This document shows, piece by piece, positions 25,217 to 35,017 of a stretch of 64,000 nucleotides of DNA. Location of the stretch: the NCBI GenBank assembly GCA_951217055.1, contig OX578280.1, positions 49,096,233 to 49,160,232 of the forward strand, written 5' to 3'. The position numbers and the translations under genes are program-made. How positions within the stretch are numbered: the stretch's first letter is position 1; the number at the start of each line of letters is the position of its first letter. Source of the DNA: Gerris lacustris (lineage: Eukaryota > Arthropoda > Insecta > Hemiptera > Gerridae). The notes below the pieces were generated by a model. That model ran no database searches, was not told the DNA's origin, and was given only the letters and a program-made list of their open reading frames with translations.

Positions 25217-28200
25217 ATGGAATGTGAATTAAAGGGTAGGTCGGTTGTTAGGGCTAGTTTTACGAGGCTATTCAATAGAATGAATGAAGAATTGAAAGCG
25301 GACCCTCTGGATGCTGACGTTGTCAATGTTACATTCCAACTCCTAGAAAAGAGCGCAAAGGATCTTGCAGTAAGAGACAGAACCATAATGGATCTGATGA
25401 CAGCGGGAGATACACCCGAAGAGACCATTGTGGAGGACCTTGAGAAGGCAGATCTCTACCAGGGTAAGTTCTTGCGAGCTCAGTTGACATTTAAATCATT
25501 GACATCTAACTGTCAAAATTCTAGGAATAATGATGCAAATGATAAGAGATGTAAATATAAATTACCGAAAATAGTTTGGACACAGTTTAGTGGGAAAATT
25601 ATAGATTGGTTGTCGTTTTGGAGTCAGTTTAAAAAGGTGCACGAAGATAAGGAAATAGACAAAGAGGATAAGTTCCAATACCTCATTCAGGCCACTACAC
25701 CAGGGTCGAGAGCTCGTGAGTTGGTCGAAAGTTACCCACCTATCGGGGCCAACTACGAGAAGGCAGTGGCTACTTTAAAAAGTAGATTTGGCCGTGAAGA
25801 CGTATTGGTAGAGGTATATGTGCGAGAACTATTAAAGCTAGTTCTAGGTAACGCATTGAACCCTGATAACATCAAACTTTCATCCTTATACGATAAGTTA
25901 GAAACGTACCTTAGAGCACTTGAAACTTTAGGAGTTACTAATGACAAATGCTCCTCAATGCTATACCCTCTAGTGGAGTCATCTCTTCCTAAAGAACACC
26001 TGAAAGCTTGGCAGAGGAGTGCTTATTTTTCGTACGGGGAAGATGATGACATAGAGAGACCTCTCACAGGTAAAGTTAATAGTAGACTAACGCAGCTAAT
26101 GCAATTTTTGAGACGGGAAGTAGAGGGTGTGGAGCGCATAGATTTAGCTATGGAGGGTTTTGGCTTAAGGGTAGAAGAGATGACGCCTTCTACGTCATAT
26201 CTTCCTAAGGTAAAATCTGTAAAGAATGTGGCCACAGCATCGTCACTTATCTCAAAAGTCGAATCTGGCACTAAATTTAGCGTGGAAAAAGCGAGGGATA
26301 ACAATTGCGTTTTTTGTAATCAGGATACTCACACAGCTAAAGAGTGTCGTATTGCGTTACGGAGTAGTTTAGCGGAGAGAAGAGAAAAACTACGTAAAAG
26401 AGGGCTATGCTTAAGATGTTTGAGAGTTGGTTGTCTATCTTATAGATGTAGGGCACAATTGACATGTAAGCACTGTGGAAAACGGCATTTAGAACTGATG
26501 TGTCCAATCTCAGAAGAAAATTCCTTAAAAGAGAACTCAGTGACTAGAACAATGTTAACAACTAAAAAAGACGTTTCTACTACGATGAATGCATTGGCGG
26601 AATCGGGCATTACTAATCAGGTGTTACTTCAGACTATCACAGTAATGTTGACAGGATCTAAAGGTATGCGGGCTGCGAGAGCTATAATTGACACGGGATC
26701 GCAGTATTCATACATCCTGGATAAAGTAGCATTAGAATTAGGGTTTGACGTAGTAGGCAACAAACTGCTGCAACATGTGCTTTTTGGTGGAGTTAAGTCA
26801 GGTGTTCAGAATCACGACTGCTTCAAAATTAATGTTGCTTCTGTACAGAATACGAATTCTATCGAATTAGTCGCTCTTAGTCAGACAAAGATTTGTGATT
26901 ATTACCCCAGGATATTACCACAAAAATGTATTGAGGAAGATAAAGCTTTGGATATAGACTTATCAAATTTTCTAGATCAACCTGGACCTATTGAACTACT
27001 TTTCGGGGCGGACATTGTGGGCCGGTTGTTAACAGGGAGGCTATATCAGCTTAACTCAGGTCTGACAGCTATAGAAACAAAGCTAGGTTGGACGGTAATT
27101 GGGACTGTAGAGTGTGAAAACACAGGTGACAAATCGACAGGGCATGAGAATTTAGCTACAACCATGCTAAGTTCTTATTTGAATGATTCAGCTATTTCAA
27201 GCTTTTGGAAGCTTGATGTGATTGGTGTAGAAGAGCCGTCAGCAAAAATGGAGCAGAAGGACCAGATGGAAGCGACGCTGAGGCACTTTGAAGCAACTGT
27301 TAGCTTCAATATGGAAGGAAGATATGAGGTTAAACTTCCTTGGGTGCAGGACACATCAATCCTACCAAGCAACTATGCGATTGCATGCAAGAGGTTGCAA
27401 TCAGCGACTAAGAAGCTAATTTCAACAGGCAACTATGACCGTTATGACCAAGTGTTCAAAGAGTGGATTGAAGAGGAATTGATTGAGGTGGTTCCAGAAA
27501 CGGAACTTCACTCTTCGAACGTACACTATCTACCTCATAGGGCAATAATCAAAGAAAGTAGTGCGACCACCAAAGTTCGGCCCGTTTTCGATGCTTCGGC
27601 AAAAGAAAGAGATTCTCCATCTCTCAACAGCTGTTTGGACAAAGGACCCAATATGGTAGAACTGATTCCCAGCGAGCTCCTTAGATTTCGGAGACATAAA
27701 TTTGGGATCTCATCAGATGTGCGGAAGGCTTTTCAGCAAATCAGCATCTTTAAGAAAGATAGAGACTATCTTCGATTTCTTTGGTGGGAGGATGAGAGGA
27801 CTAAAATAAAGCATTATCGACATCGGCGAGTTGTTTTTGGAATCACGTGTAGTCCCTTCCAGTTGCAGGCAGTGATTAAACATCATTTAGAGAGATGCCG
27901 GGAAGGAAGCGTCAAGGGTGTGAGGAAGGACCCTCAACTAGAGAAGACCATTGACATACTCTTGAGGTGCTTTTATGTGGACAATTGTCTTACAAGCTTG
28001 GCTACTAAAGAGGAAGTAGAAGCATTCGTAAGGGATGCCAACTCTTTAATGCAAGCAGGGGGATTTGATCTGAGGTGTTGGGAATTCTCCAGGAACTCCG
28101 AGAAATTTGAAAGTGAAACAATCGAGGTTATATCTAAGGTGCTGGGTCTCAGCTGGAACAGAGAAGAAGATTCCCTAGGCCTGAATTCCGCTCTAAACTG

Positions 28201-30490
28201 TATTGAAGTAGGCGTGGTGACCAAGAGGGCACTGTTGTCGGCTGTTCATAGAGTTTTTGACCCTATTGGATTTACGAGTCCTGCAGTTTTGACAGTCAAA
28301 CTGATGCTGAAGGAAGTTTATGAGGCCAATATAGCCTGGGATGTTGAGGTGTGTGCCGAGGTGAGGCGGAGATATGCACAGTGGACTTCAGAGTTGCCTT
28401 ATTTACATAAGGTTCGCATTCCACGATGGCTACAGATTGGGTCACAGAACAGGTCTTCACTTCAAATCCACACATTTGTTGACGCTAGCCAGAACGCTTA
28501 TGCAGCTGTTGTGTTTCTCCGATGCTTGAAAGACGACGATACTACTCGAGTCACTTTAATTGAGGCAAAGTCCAGGTTATCCCCAGCGAAGAAAATGAGC
28601 ATCCCCCGATTGGAACTTTTAGCAGCTACTATCGGAGCTCGCCTAACGGATGCGATTAGACAGGAACTTGGTTACGATATTGAAGTCTTCTATTGGACGG
28701 ATTCGTCGACTACTTTAGCCTGGATTCAGAGATCTGAATCTTGGAAGATATTCGTTGGGAACCGAGTTAAAGAGATCCGGGACTTAACAGACGTGCAATG
28801 CTGGAGGCATATTCCTGGAGATAGTAATCCTGCTGATTTGCCATCAAGAGGATGTAACCCGCAGAAGTTGGCAGAATCAAAATGGTGGGAGGGCCCTTCG
28901 TGGTTATATAAGACTCCAGACAAGTGGCCCAACTCTAAGGTCAGCTTCGACGAGGTGGCTATTCACGAAGAGAAGAAAGCCTTGGTTAGTGCGTCAATAT
29001 TAGCGACTCAGCAGGAGTGCCAGAGAAAAAAATGGTACTGTAGATATTTTTCGAAGTACACACAGATAGTGAATCTCGTTAGTTATATTCTTCGCTTCAT
29101 TAATAACTGTCGTCTGCAGCCAGCTGATCGAACGTCTGGAGAGCTCACTCTTAAGGAACGCGTAGACGCCGAGAGATGCTTGCTGAGATGTGTTCAAGAA
29201 GAAGTCTATAAAGGGGCCGAGTTAACGAAAATCAAGCCTCTGCAGCCCTTTGTAGATTCTAATAGGTTAATTAGGGTAAAGACTAAACTCTTTGAACGTG
29301 AGGACGAGATGGATTTTAGGTGTCCATATGTCTTACCAGGAAATCACATTGTAATTAAGGCTTTAATTAGGGATTACCATAATCGACATTGCCACGCTGG
29401 GACTCAAATTTTGTTAAATGAGTTAAGAGAACGGTTTTGGATAGTGAGGGGACGACAATCAGTAAGATCAGTAGTGAGTAAGTGTGTTGTTTGCCGTAGG
29501 TACAGCAGTAAGGCATTAGGTTGTGATGCTCCACCCTTACCACCCGATAGAGTCAATGATGCATCACCATTTCAAATAACAGGGATTGATCTTGCTGGGC
29601 CATTGTACTTGAAAGATAACCAGAAGGCGTGGATCGTTTTATTTACGTGTGCGGTGTTTCGGGCAGTTCACTTGGAGTTAGTGGTGACACTGTCAACAAA
29701 TGATTTTTTACAAGCCTTACGACGGTTTGTTGCACGTCGTGGGCGACCATCAGTGGTATATAGTGACAATGGCACCAACTTCGTGGGTGCGGCACGAGCT
29801 TTTAGAACTTTAGATTGGAATCGGATTCAAAAATATGCTACGGAAGATCAGATCCAATGGAAGTTTAATCCCCCCTCAGCCTGTTGGTGGGGCGGATGGT
29901 GGGAGCGGCTTGTCGGCTTAGTAAAACAGTTACTCCGGAGGAGCTTGGGAAAAGCCTGCCTTTCCTACGAGGAAATGGTAACCATACTTTGCGACGTTGA
30001 GGCCGTTGTAAATGGAAGACCCTTAACGTATGTGGCTGAAGACACCCAAGATTTAATCCCTTTGACCCCCAGTAGGTTTCTTCATGGAAACACGTCAACC
30101 GGTCTCCCAGATTGTGATGCAATATCCGCAAAGAGTCTAAACAAGAGACTTAAGTTTCTTCAGAAGACCAGAGAAGATCTGCGGGCCAGATTTCGCAAAG
30201 AATACCTTGGGCAGCTTGTTCAAAAACGATGTAGACGTAAGGAGGGATTTAACCAGCCAACCTTGCGCATTGGTGACGTTGTACTGCTTGAAATCGAAAA
30301 TGCGAAACGGATGGATTGGCCTTTAGCAAAGGTAGAAGAGTTGATCACCGGCCGAGATGGAAAGGTTCGACTAGTACGAGTGAAGACCAACCAGAACACG
30401 ATGCTAAGACCCACCCGGCGAATCTACCCCCTTGAAGTCCAGGAGGAGGCGGCAGTCGGGCTGCTAAGAACGGCAGTGACAGAAGTTTGA
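25217..30490 (+). CDS. BEL/Pao gag-pol polyprotein (1757 aa, uninterrupted)
   Basis: Single open frame combining gag and pol. Approximate residues: gag-like region 1-350, including IVWTQFSGKIIDWLSFWSQF (DUF1759 type); Cys-rich knuckles at 363-430 (CVFCNQDTHTAKEC; CKHCGKRHLELMC); aspartic protease near 491 (IIDTGSQYS); reverse transcriptase 720-960 with SSDVRKAFQQ and the catalytic box as YVDN at about 918 instead of YVDD; RNase H 1085-1200 (TFVDAS, then TDSSTTLAW); integrase zinc finger 1388-1425 (HxxxCH... CVVC); integrase core with Asp near 1458 (GIDLAGP), Asp near 1516 (SDNGTNF) and Glu near 1563 (WWERLVG); and the C-terminal BEL-type DUF5641 region from about 1647. The ATG lies 154 bases after the 5' LTR. 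The intact frame and matching LTRs argue for recent activity. Confidence 0.96.
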   Translation: MECELKGRSVVRASFTRLFNRMNEELKADPLDADVVNVTFQLLEKSAKDLAVRDRTIMDLMTAGDTPEETIVEDLEKADLYQGKFLRAQLTFKSLTSNCQNSRNNDANDKRCKYKLPKIVWTQFSGKIIDWLSFWSQFKKVHEDKEIDKEDKFQYLIQATTPGSRARELVESYPPIGANYEKAVATLKSRFGREDVLVEVYVRELLKLVLGNALNPDNIKLSSLYDKLETYLRALETLGVTNDKCSSMLYPLVESSLPKEHLKAWQRSAYFSYGEDDDIERPLTGKVNSRLTQLMQFLRREVEGVERIDLAMEGFGLRVEEMTPSTSYLPKVKSVKNVATASSLISKVESGTKFSVEKARDNNCVFCNQDTHTAKECRIALRSSLAERREKLRKRGLCLRCLRVGCLSYRCRAQLTCKHCGKRHLELMCPISEENSLKENSVTRTMLTTKKDVSTTMNALAESGITNQVLLQTITVMLTGSKGMRAARAIIDTGSQYSYILDKVALELGFDVVGNKLLQHVLFGGVKSGVQNHDCFKINVASVQNTNSIELVALSQTKICDYYPRILPQKCIEEDKALDIDLSNFLDQPGPIELLFGADIVGRLLTGRLYQLNSGLTAIETKLGWTVIGTVECENTGDKSTGHENLATTMLSSYLNDSAISSFWKLDVIGVEEPSAKMEQKDQMEATLRHFEATVSFNMEGRYEVKLPWVQDTSILPSNYAIACKRLQSATKKLISTGNYDRYDQVFKEWIEEELIEVVPETELHSSNVHYLPHRAIIKESSATTKVRPVFDASAKERDSPSLNSCLDKGPNMVELIPSELLRFRRHKFGISSDVRKAFQQISIFKKDRDYLRFLWWEDERTKIKHYRHRRVVFGITCSPFQLQAVIKHHLERCREGSVKGVRKDPQLEKTIDILLRCFYVDNCLTSLATKEEVEAFVRDANSLMQAGGFDLRCWEFSRNSEKFESETIEVISKVLGLSWNREEDSLGLNSALNCIEVGVVTKRALLSAVHRVFDPIGFTSPAVLTVKLMLKEVYEANIAWDVEVCAEVRRRYAQWTSELPYLHKVRIPRWLQIGSQNRSSLQIHTFVDASQNAYAAVVFLRCLKDDDTTRVTLIEAKSRLSPAKKMSIPRLELLAATIGARLTDAIRQELGYDIEVFYWTDSSTTLAWIQRSESWKIFVGNRVKEIRDLTDVQCWRHIPGDSNPADLPSRGCNPQKLAESKWWEGPSWLYKTPDKWPNSKVSFDEVAIHEEKKALVSASILATQQECQRKKWYCRYFSKYTQIVNLVSYILRFINNCRLQPADRTSGELTLKERVDAERCLLRCVQEEVYKGAELTKIKPLQPFVDSNRLIRVKTKLFEREDEMDFRCPYVLPGNHIVIKALIRDYHNRHCHAGTQILLNELRERFWIVRGRQSVRSVVSKCVVCRRYSSKALGCDAPPLPPDRVNDASPFQITGIDLAGPLYLKDNQKAWIVLFTCAVFRAVHLELVVTLSTNDFLQALRRFVARRGRPSVVYSDNGTNFVGAARAFRTLDWNRIQKYATEDQIQWKFNPPSACWWGGWWERLVGLVKQLLRRSLGKACLSYEEMVTILCDVEAVVNGRPLTYVAEDTQDLIPLTPSRFLHGNTSTGLPDCDAISAKSLNKRLKFLQKTREDLRARFRKEYLGQLVQKRCRRKEGFNQPTLRIGDVVLLEIENAKRMDWPLAKVEELITGRDGKVRLVRVKTNQNTMLRPTRRIYPLEVQEEAAVGLLRTAVTEV

Positions 30491-30516
30491 GGGATGGCTC
30501 CCTCAAGGTGGGAGTA

Positions 30517-30714
30517 TGTCACGTTTTTAGGGATTTTTTTATGTATTTAGATTATATTGTTTTGTTTGTTTTGATTTGTTGTCACCATGGAGACTATAGT
30601 TTGACACATTGAGTTGTATGAAATTAATTGAATAAAAAGAAGAGCAGTTTTTTGGTTTAAGTGTTAACATTGTGTTTGAGATTAATTTATAGAAGATAGT
30701 TGTAAAACGCAACA
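30517..30714 (+). repeat. 3' LTR of BEL/Pao element
   Basis: Direct copy of the 5' LTR starting 26 bases after the polyprotein stop codon. It is followed by the CCATT target duplication. Confidence 0.95.
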
Positions 30715-31209
30715 CCATTAATAATGTTGTGAGCCGATCTAAATTCAACAAAACGTAAATATAAAAAAAAAAAAAAAACAGAACAGTAACTAATTTTATA
30801 AATATGTAATTTGTTTCTTAATTTTGAATATGAATAGCTAATAAGAATATAACAAAATAAGTTGCTTAAATTAATTTACGCAAATTGTACTTTTGTCACG
30901 AAAAATATTTCCAGCAAATACTAAAATATGGAGTTATTAAACGGGATTTTTTCTCCTAAAGCAGACATAGATTTGTTACTTCATCACTAATCATGCCTTG
31001 GGGGTTCTATGGTAAATTTTACCTCCAGAATGCATAAAAACGTGATTTTAGAGGGTTATATTTTCCAAACGCATTTCCGGCACGGAACCCCCGGCGTTCT
31101 GGTACTGGTAAATTTACGAATACACAGTCGCTCTGAAGTATATCAGATATTTTGCTTAATTGGTTAAATCATATAACATGGCTTTCTCTCAATCTTTAAT
31201 TTAGACAAC

Positions 31210-31261
31210 ATTTCGAGGATAACTATTACAAGGTACCTACTATAATAGTTATCCTCGAAAT
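31210..31261. repeat. Perfect 19-bp inverted repeat
   Basis: ATTTCGAGGATAACTATTA (31210-31228) and its exact complement TAATAGTTATCCTCGAAAT (31243-31261) are separated by 14 bases. The pairing continues with one small indel outward. Confidence 0.85.
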
Positions 31262-32540
31262 ACAACAAAATTGTTTAATTAATTATGATGTGCAAATTAC
31301 CAATAGCCTCCTTTATTATCGTTATTATAATAATAGTTATTTTATGAATTTCTAATCATATACAAATAATAAAGCATATAGATAAAACGTTGAAAATAAA
31401 AATCTTTAGAGTATTTGAGATGAAGATTTATTGAATTAGTGCTTTCAGAAGTCTGAGTTTAATTATTAATTTAAAAAAATATAATACAATACAATTTAGC
31501 ATGTACATAGAAATTGTTAATGTTAACATAACTCATAATATCTAGGACTTGAGGAATATCTCCTTTAACATAGTTACGAACTAATGCACTAAAAAAGATA
31601 ATAGTAGAAATTTTAATAAATAAATAAAATGAGATATATTTCTTCATAAATTAACGTGCAGTAATTGTCCCTCATATCGCATTCACACTAATATATAATT
31701 AAATTTTATAAATATATATATATATATATTACAATTAAAAATATTTTATTAATTATAAATAGATGTTATATTTTTAATAAAGCTCACAATAAAATTAATA
31801 ATTTAACTAAGTAAATTAAATAAAATAATTAAGTAAATTGTAGGTAATTATTTCTTAAAAATATAATCATTATAAATACCTCGATCGTAATATTGCCAAA
31901 ATTCAAAAGCAAAAAGGGTATTATTTTGTAGATGTGTTGTTTATAATAGTATAACACTATACTTAATTTATGAACAAGAGTCTGTATTTATATTCAAGGG
32001 CTTCCTATGGCATAGTTCTGTAGGAAGTGGGGGGAAGAGATAAATTAATTCTTAGGATTCATGTCCAGAGCGATGTGTAAAACAGAGAGGAATTACGTCT
32101 AGTATTATTTAATTATCATGAGTTTTTTAAAATATATTTATTGCCAAAAGATTATTGATAATACAAAAATAAATAAACAAAGATGAAATCCGAAGAATAA
32201 TATGACTGTTTACTAAGTCGTGCATTTCTTAAGAATATTAAGAATTTCTTTTTCCTCAAAATAAGTAATGGAAACTTTTAGCAACTTGTTGTATATTGAA
32301 ATAAAATTGAGAGGCTTTTTTCCATTTATCAAGAAGCGATTAACTAGGGAGTCCTGTAAAATTACAGATGGGGAAAACAGCAGAAATATTAATGAGATAA
32401 AATTGCGAGAGACATCTAGTTCATTCAGTAAATTACAACGATTTAGAAGATAATGATAATGTCAGTAATGACTCATACCATATCATCATACCAAAGAAGT
32501 AATTTGCTTAGTAAAACTGCTTGGTAAAGCATAATGTTAT

Positions 32541-32595
32541 AATTATTAAAGTATTTGGGTCTTTTCTGTTATTCCCCCCCCCCCCCCTCCTACCA

Positions 32596-32677
<82 letters not shown>

Positions 32678-33197
32678 CTTGGGTCTATTCCCCTCCCATT
32701 CCTACCGGGCGCGTTTTTGCATATACAAGGTTGCACCCTTCAACTTTTATGGCTGTCTTGTTGTGTATAATGTGAAAGGTTAAAAAAAACTCACAATTTA
32801 CTATATAATAAACTCATAATTTTTAATACAAACAATAACACTCAAAGTTCATTAACCTTGAGGCTAATATGATACAATGTCCGTTAGAATTTGTTCAAAT
32901 AGTTCTCGAAGGTCGAACAAGGAAATCGAATTGTACGGTGCTGTTTACAGAATCGAAGTACAAAATTAATTTGTTTGCGCAAGAATTTTCAACGGCCGCT
33001 TCGCGGTGCTCCGCTCATTTTCTGATGAAAACAACCCTGCTGCATAAAGACCAGGTAGATGTCCAAATCGAAGTTACATAATTCGATGGCACCGTACAAT
33101 TCACTTTAACTACCATCTATTATGCTAATACCAAAAAAGCGCCCAGTAGGGTTGGGGGGGGGGGGATAACAGAAAAGACCCAAGTATTTAATTATTC
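32541..33197. mobile_element. Terminal-inverted-repeat element with duplicated left end around (AT)n
   Basis: Left TTTGGGTCTTTTCTGTTATT plus poly(C) (from about 32548) is inverted at the right as poly(G) plus ATAACAGAAAAGACCCAAGT (ending about 33190). A second, diverged left end (AAATACTTGGGTCTATTCCC, then CTACCGGGCGC) follows the (AT)n tract at 32673 and pairs with AGCGCCCAGTAGGG at 33138. The inner part also has an inverted pair, GAATTGTACGGTGC / GCACCGTACAATTC. No transposase. Confidence 0.65.
32599..32673. repeat. (AT)n microsatellite
   Basis: About 37 uninterrupted AT units. Confidence 0.97.
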
Positions 33198-33427
33198 GTG
33201 CATTTAGCGATTATTTAAAGTTTTACAGTTCTTTCGAATGTTCATACGGAATTTAAGTAGCTGGGCCGAACCGATATTAAAATGCTTTTCTAGTTGCTTT
33301 TCACTATAAACTTAGTTTCAATGAATAATATAATTATTTATTAAATTCCTCTCAATTAAAACAATTACCTATAATTAAAACTTTCGAATTCAAATTAGCC
33401 GAAGCTGTGGATTATTCAATAGATAAC

Positions 33428-33955
33428 ACTCGTCCGAAGGTGACGGAAGCTAAGAGATCGTTCTGAAGAAGAAAACATGTTTAGGTTCCGATTTCAAAAA
33501 TTCCAGGACAGAAATCAGTTGTAGCCATCAGGGAACATTTTTGTTTCCGTGTCTGTCTGTCGGTCTGTCGCTCAATTTTTGCGAATCAACATATCTTAAA
33601 AACTACTCCAATTTCATTGAAATTTATATGGTAGGTCATAATTTGCCCATTCTCATAAAAGTTTCAACTTATGCGCCAATTTCTATCTCTTCCACATACA
33701 CTCAAACATACATTTATTTACATCTTCAAAACTGCTTTTCTGATTTTTATGAAATTTGTATGGTTCGTTGAAAGTACGCAGATTGGCCCAGATTAATTTC
33801 AACCGTCTGCGCTCTTTACGTCATGCTAAATTGATACTTTAATAGATGTACTATTACCATGTACTTTAATGGATACTAATTGGGTTTGAAAGCATAAAAT
33901 CATTAAATTTTTATGAAATATGACGCGATGAGCTAAATGCCACACAAATTGGCAG
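33428..33955 (+). repeat. R1 repeat, copy D
   Basis: Head GTCCGAAGGTGACGGAAGC, then AGGGAACATTTTTGTTTCCG, a TGTC run and the usual core beginning CAATTTTTGCGAATCAACAT. Tail GCCACACAAATTGGCAGAG. Confidence 0.75.
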
Positions 33956-34437
33956 AGTATTTTATGTATTAATTTAATTAGTAGTTTTAGATGTTGGTTT
34001 ATTTATAACTATACTAAAATAAAAAATTATCACATCTACAAAAACAACTCACGCTTTAATTGATGTGATAATAGTTTAATATCTCAATCTAAGCCGATTC
34101 TCGCTTCTCAGAGATTACCTGTTCTTTCAAAATTTAATCTTTAATTTAGTTATAACATTTTTGACGTCAATTTCTATTATTAAAGCTTTTATTCTCGAAA
34201 TATCAGTAGTCTTAAGTCTCAAAGTCTGTAATTGAAATAAACGAAGCCCTTTCAAAGGAAATTATCGCAATTCGCGAGAATATCATCATTAATTGCTTTT
34301 GCTATTCCATAATTTTTTGATAACTCAATTAAGAGAGAGAGAGAGGGTAATATGTTTCCAGTCAATTCAGACAGTTCGAATTTTAACCAGATCAAAAAAG
34401 TGTAGTCGAACCTTATATACCTATTTATATATATATG

Positions 34438-34439
<2 letters not shown>

Positions 34440-34517
<78 letters not shown>
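34440..34517. repeat. (AT)n microsatellite
   Basis: About 39 AT units, preceded by a shorter AT run. Confidence 0.97.
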
Positions 34518-34518
<1 letters not shown>

Positions 34519-35017
34519 CCTTGAGATAGTCGAGGTGAATATTTTCATTGAGCATAATTACTACTGCTTAATTAATATTGAGCATACAATCACAAATATT
34601 TACGAGAGATAAGTCGTGTCTATAGTGCTATCATATGATATTGGAGTTCTAGAACTATCTAGGAATGTTTATTACTTTTTAGAAAAAGATTAGTAAAACC
34701 ATTTTTCTCTAATATTTTATATAAGTTATATAAGAAGGAAAATTCCAACGTAAAACAGGTTCGGGAAATATAATATTTCTCTTATTTGAATGTCCAGCCT
34801 GAGGAGGATTGGAGTAGATTTTTATCCCTATTAATTAAAATAAATAGATACTTAAAAAATTATTTATTTATTTTAATGATGTCCACTTTTAATTTTTCAC
34901 AATAAATATAAAAATTAGTATAGAGGATTTAGATTAAAAAAATATGTTCACTCTTAACCCAAATTTTATCACAGAACAAATTATAAGTAAACAAAAATGA
35001 ATCAAATTAAGTAATAA

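Larger units (their letters stand above)
24866..30714 (+). mobile_element. Full-length BEL/Pao LTR retrotransposon
   Basis: 198-bp LTRs (24866-25063 and 30517-30714) start TGT and end ACA, and look identical by eye. The element is flanked by the 5-bp target duplication CCATT (24861-24865 and 30715-30719), a size usual for BEL/Pao. A primer-binding-site candidate TGGCGACCGTGAC starts three bases after the 5' LTR (25067-25079). A purine-rich tract (AAGGTGGGAG) lies directly before the 3' LTR. One long frame fills the interior. No envelope frame is present. Confidence 0.96.
30715..35017. other. Gene-free region between the BEL/Pao element and SHMT-like copy 2
   Basis: AT-rich, without convincing coding sequence. 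It holds a 19-bp perfect hairpin (31210-31261), an inverted-repeat element with poly(C)/poly(G) edges and (AT)n (32.54-33.20 kb), an R1 repeat (33.43-33.96 kb) and a long (AT)n tract at 34.44 kb. Frames through the (AT)n tracts are artefacts. Confidence 0.75.

Noticed and set aside
25217..30490. Endogenous retrovirus with envelope gene
   Set aside because: No additional frame follows pol. The polyprotein ends 26 bases before the 3' LTR, so this is a retrotransposon.
32521..32775. Open frame dominated by alternating Tyr-Ile
   Set aside because: It is only translation of the (AT)n microsatellite. The same applies to frames at 34252-34548 and 62585-62839.
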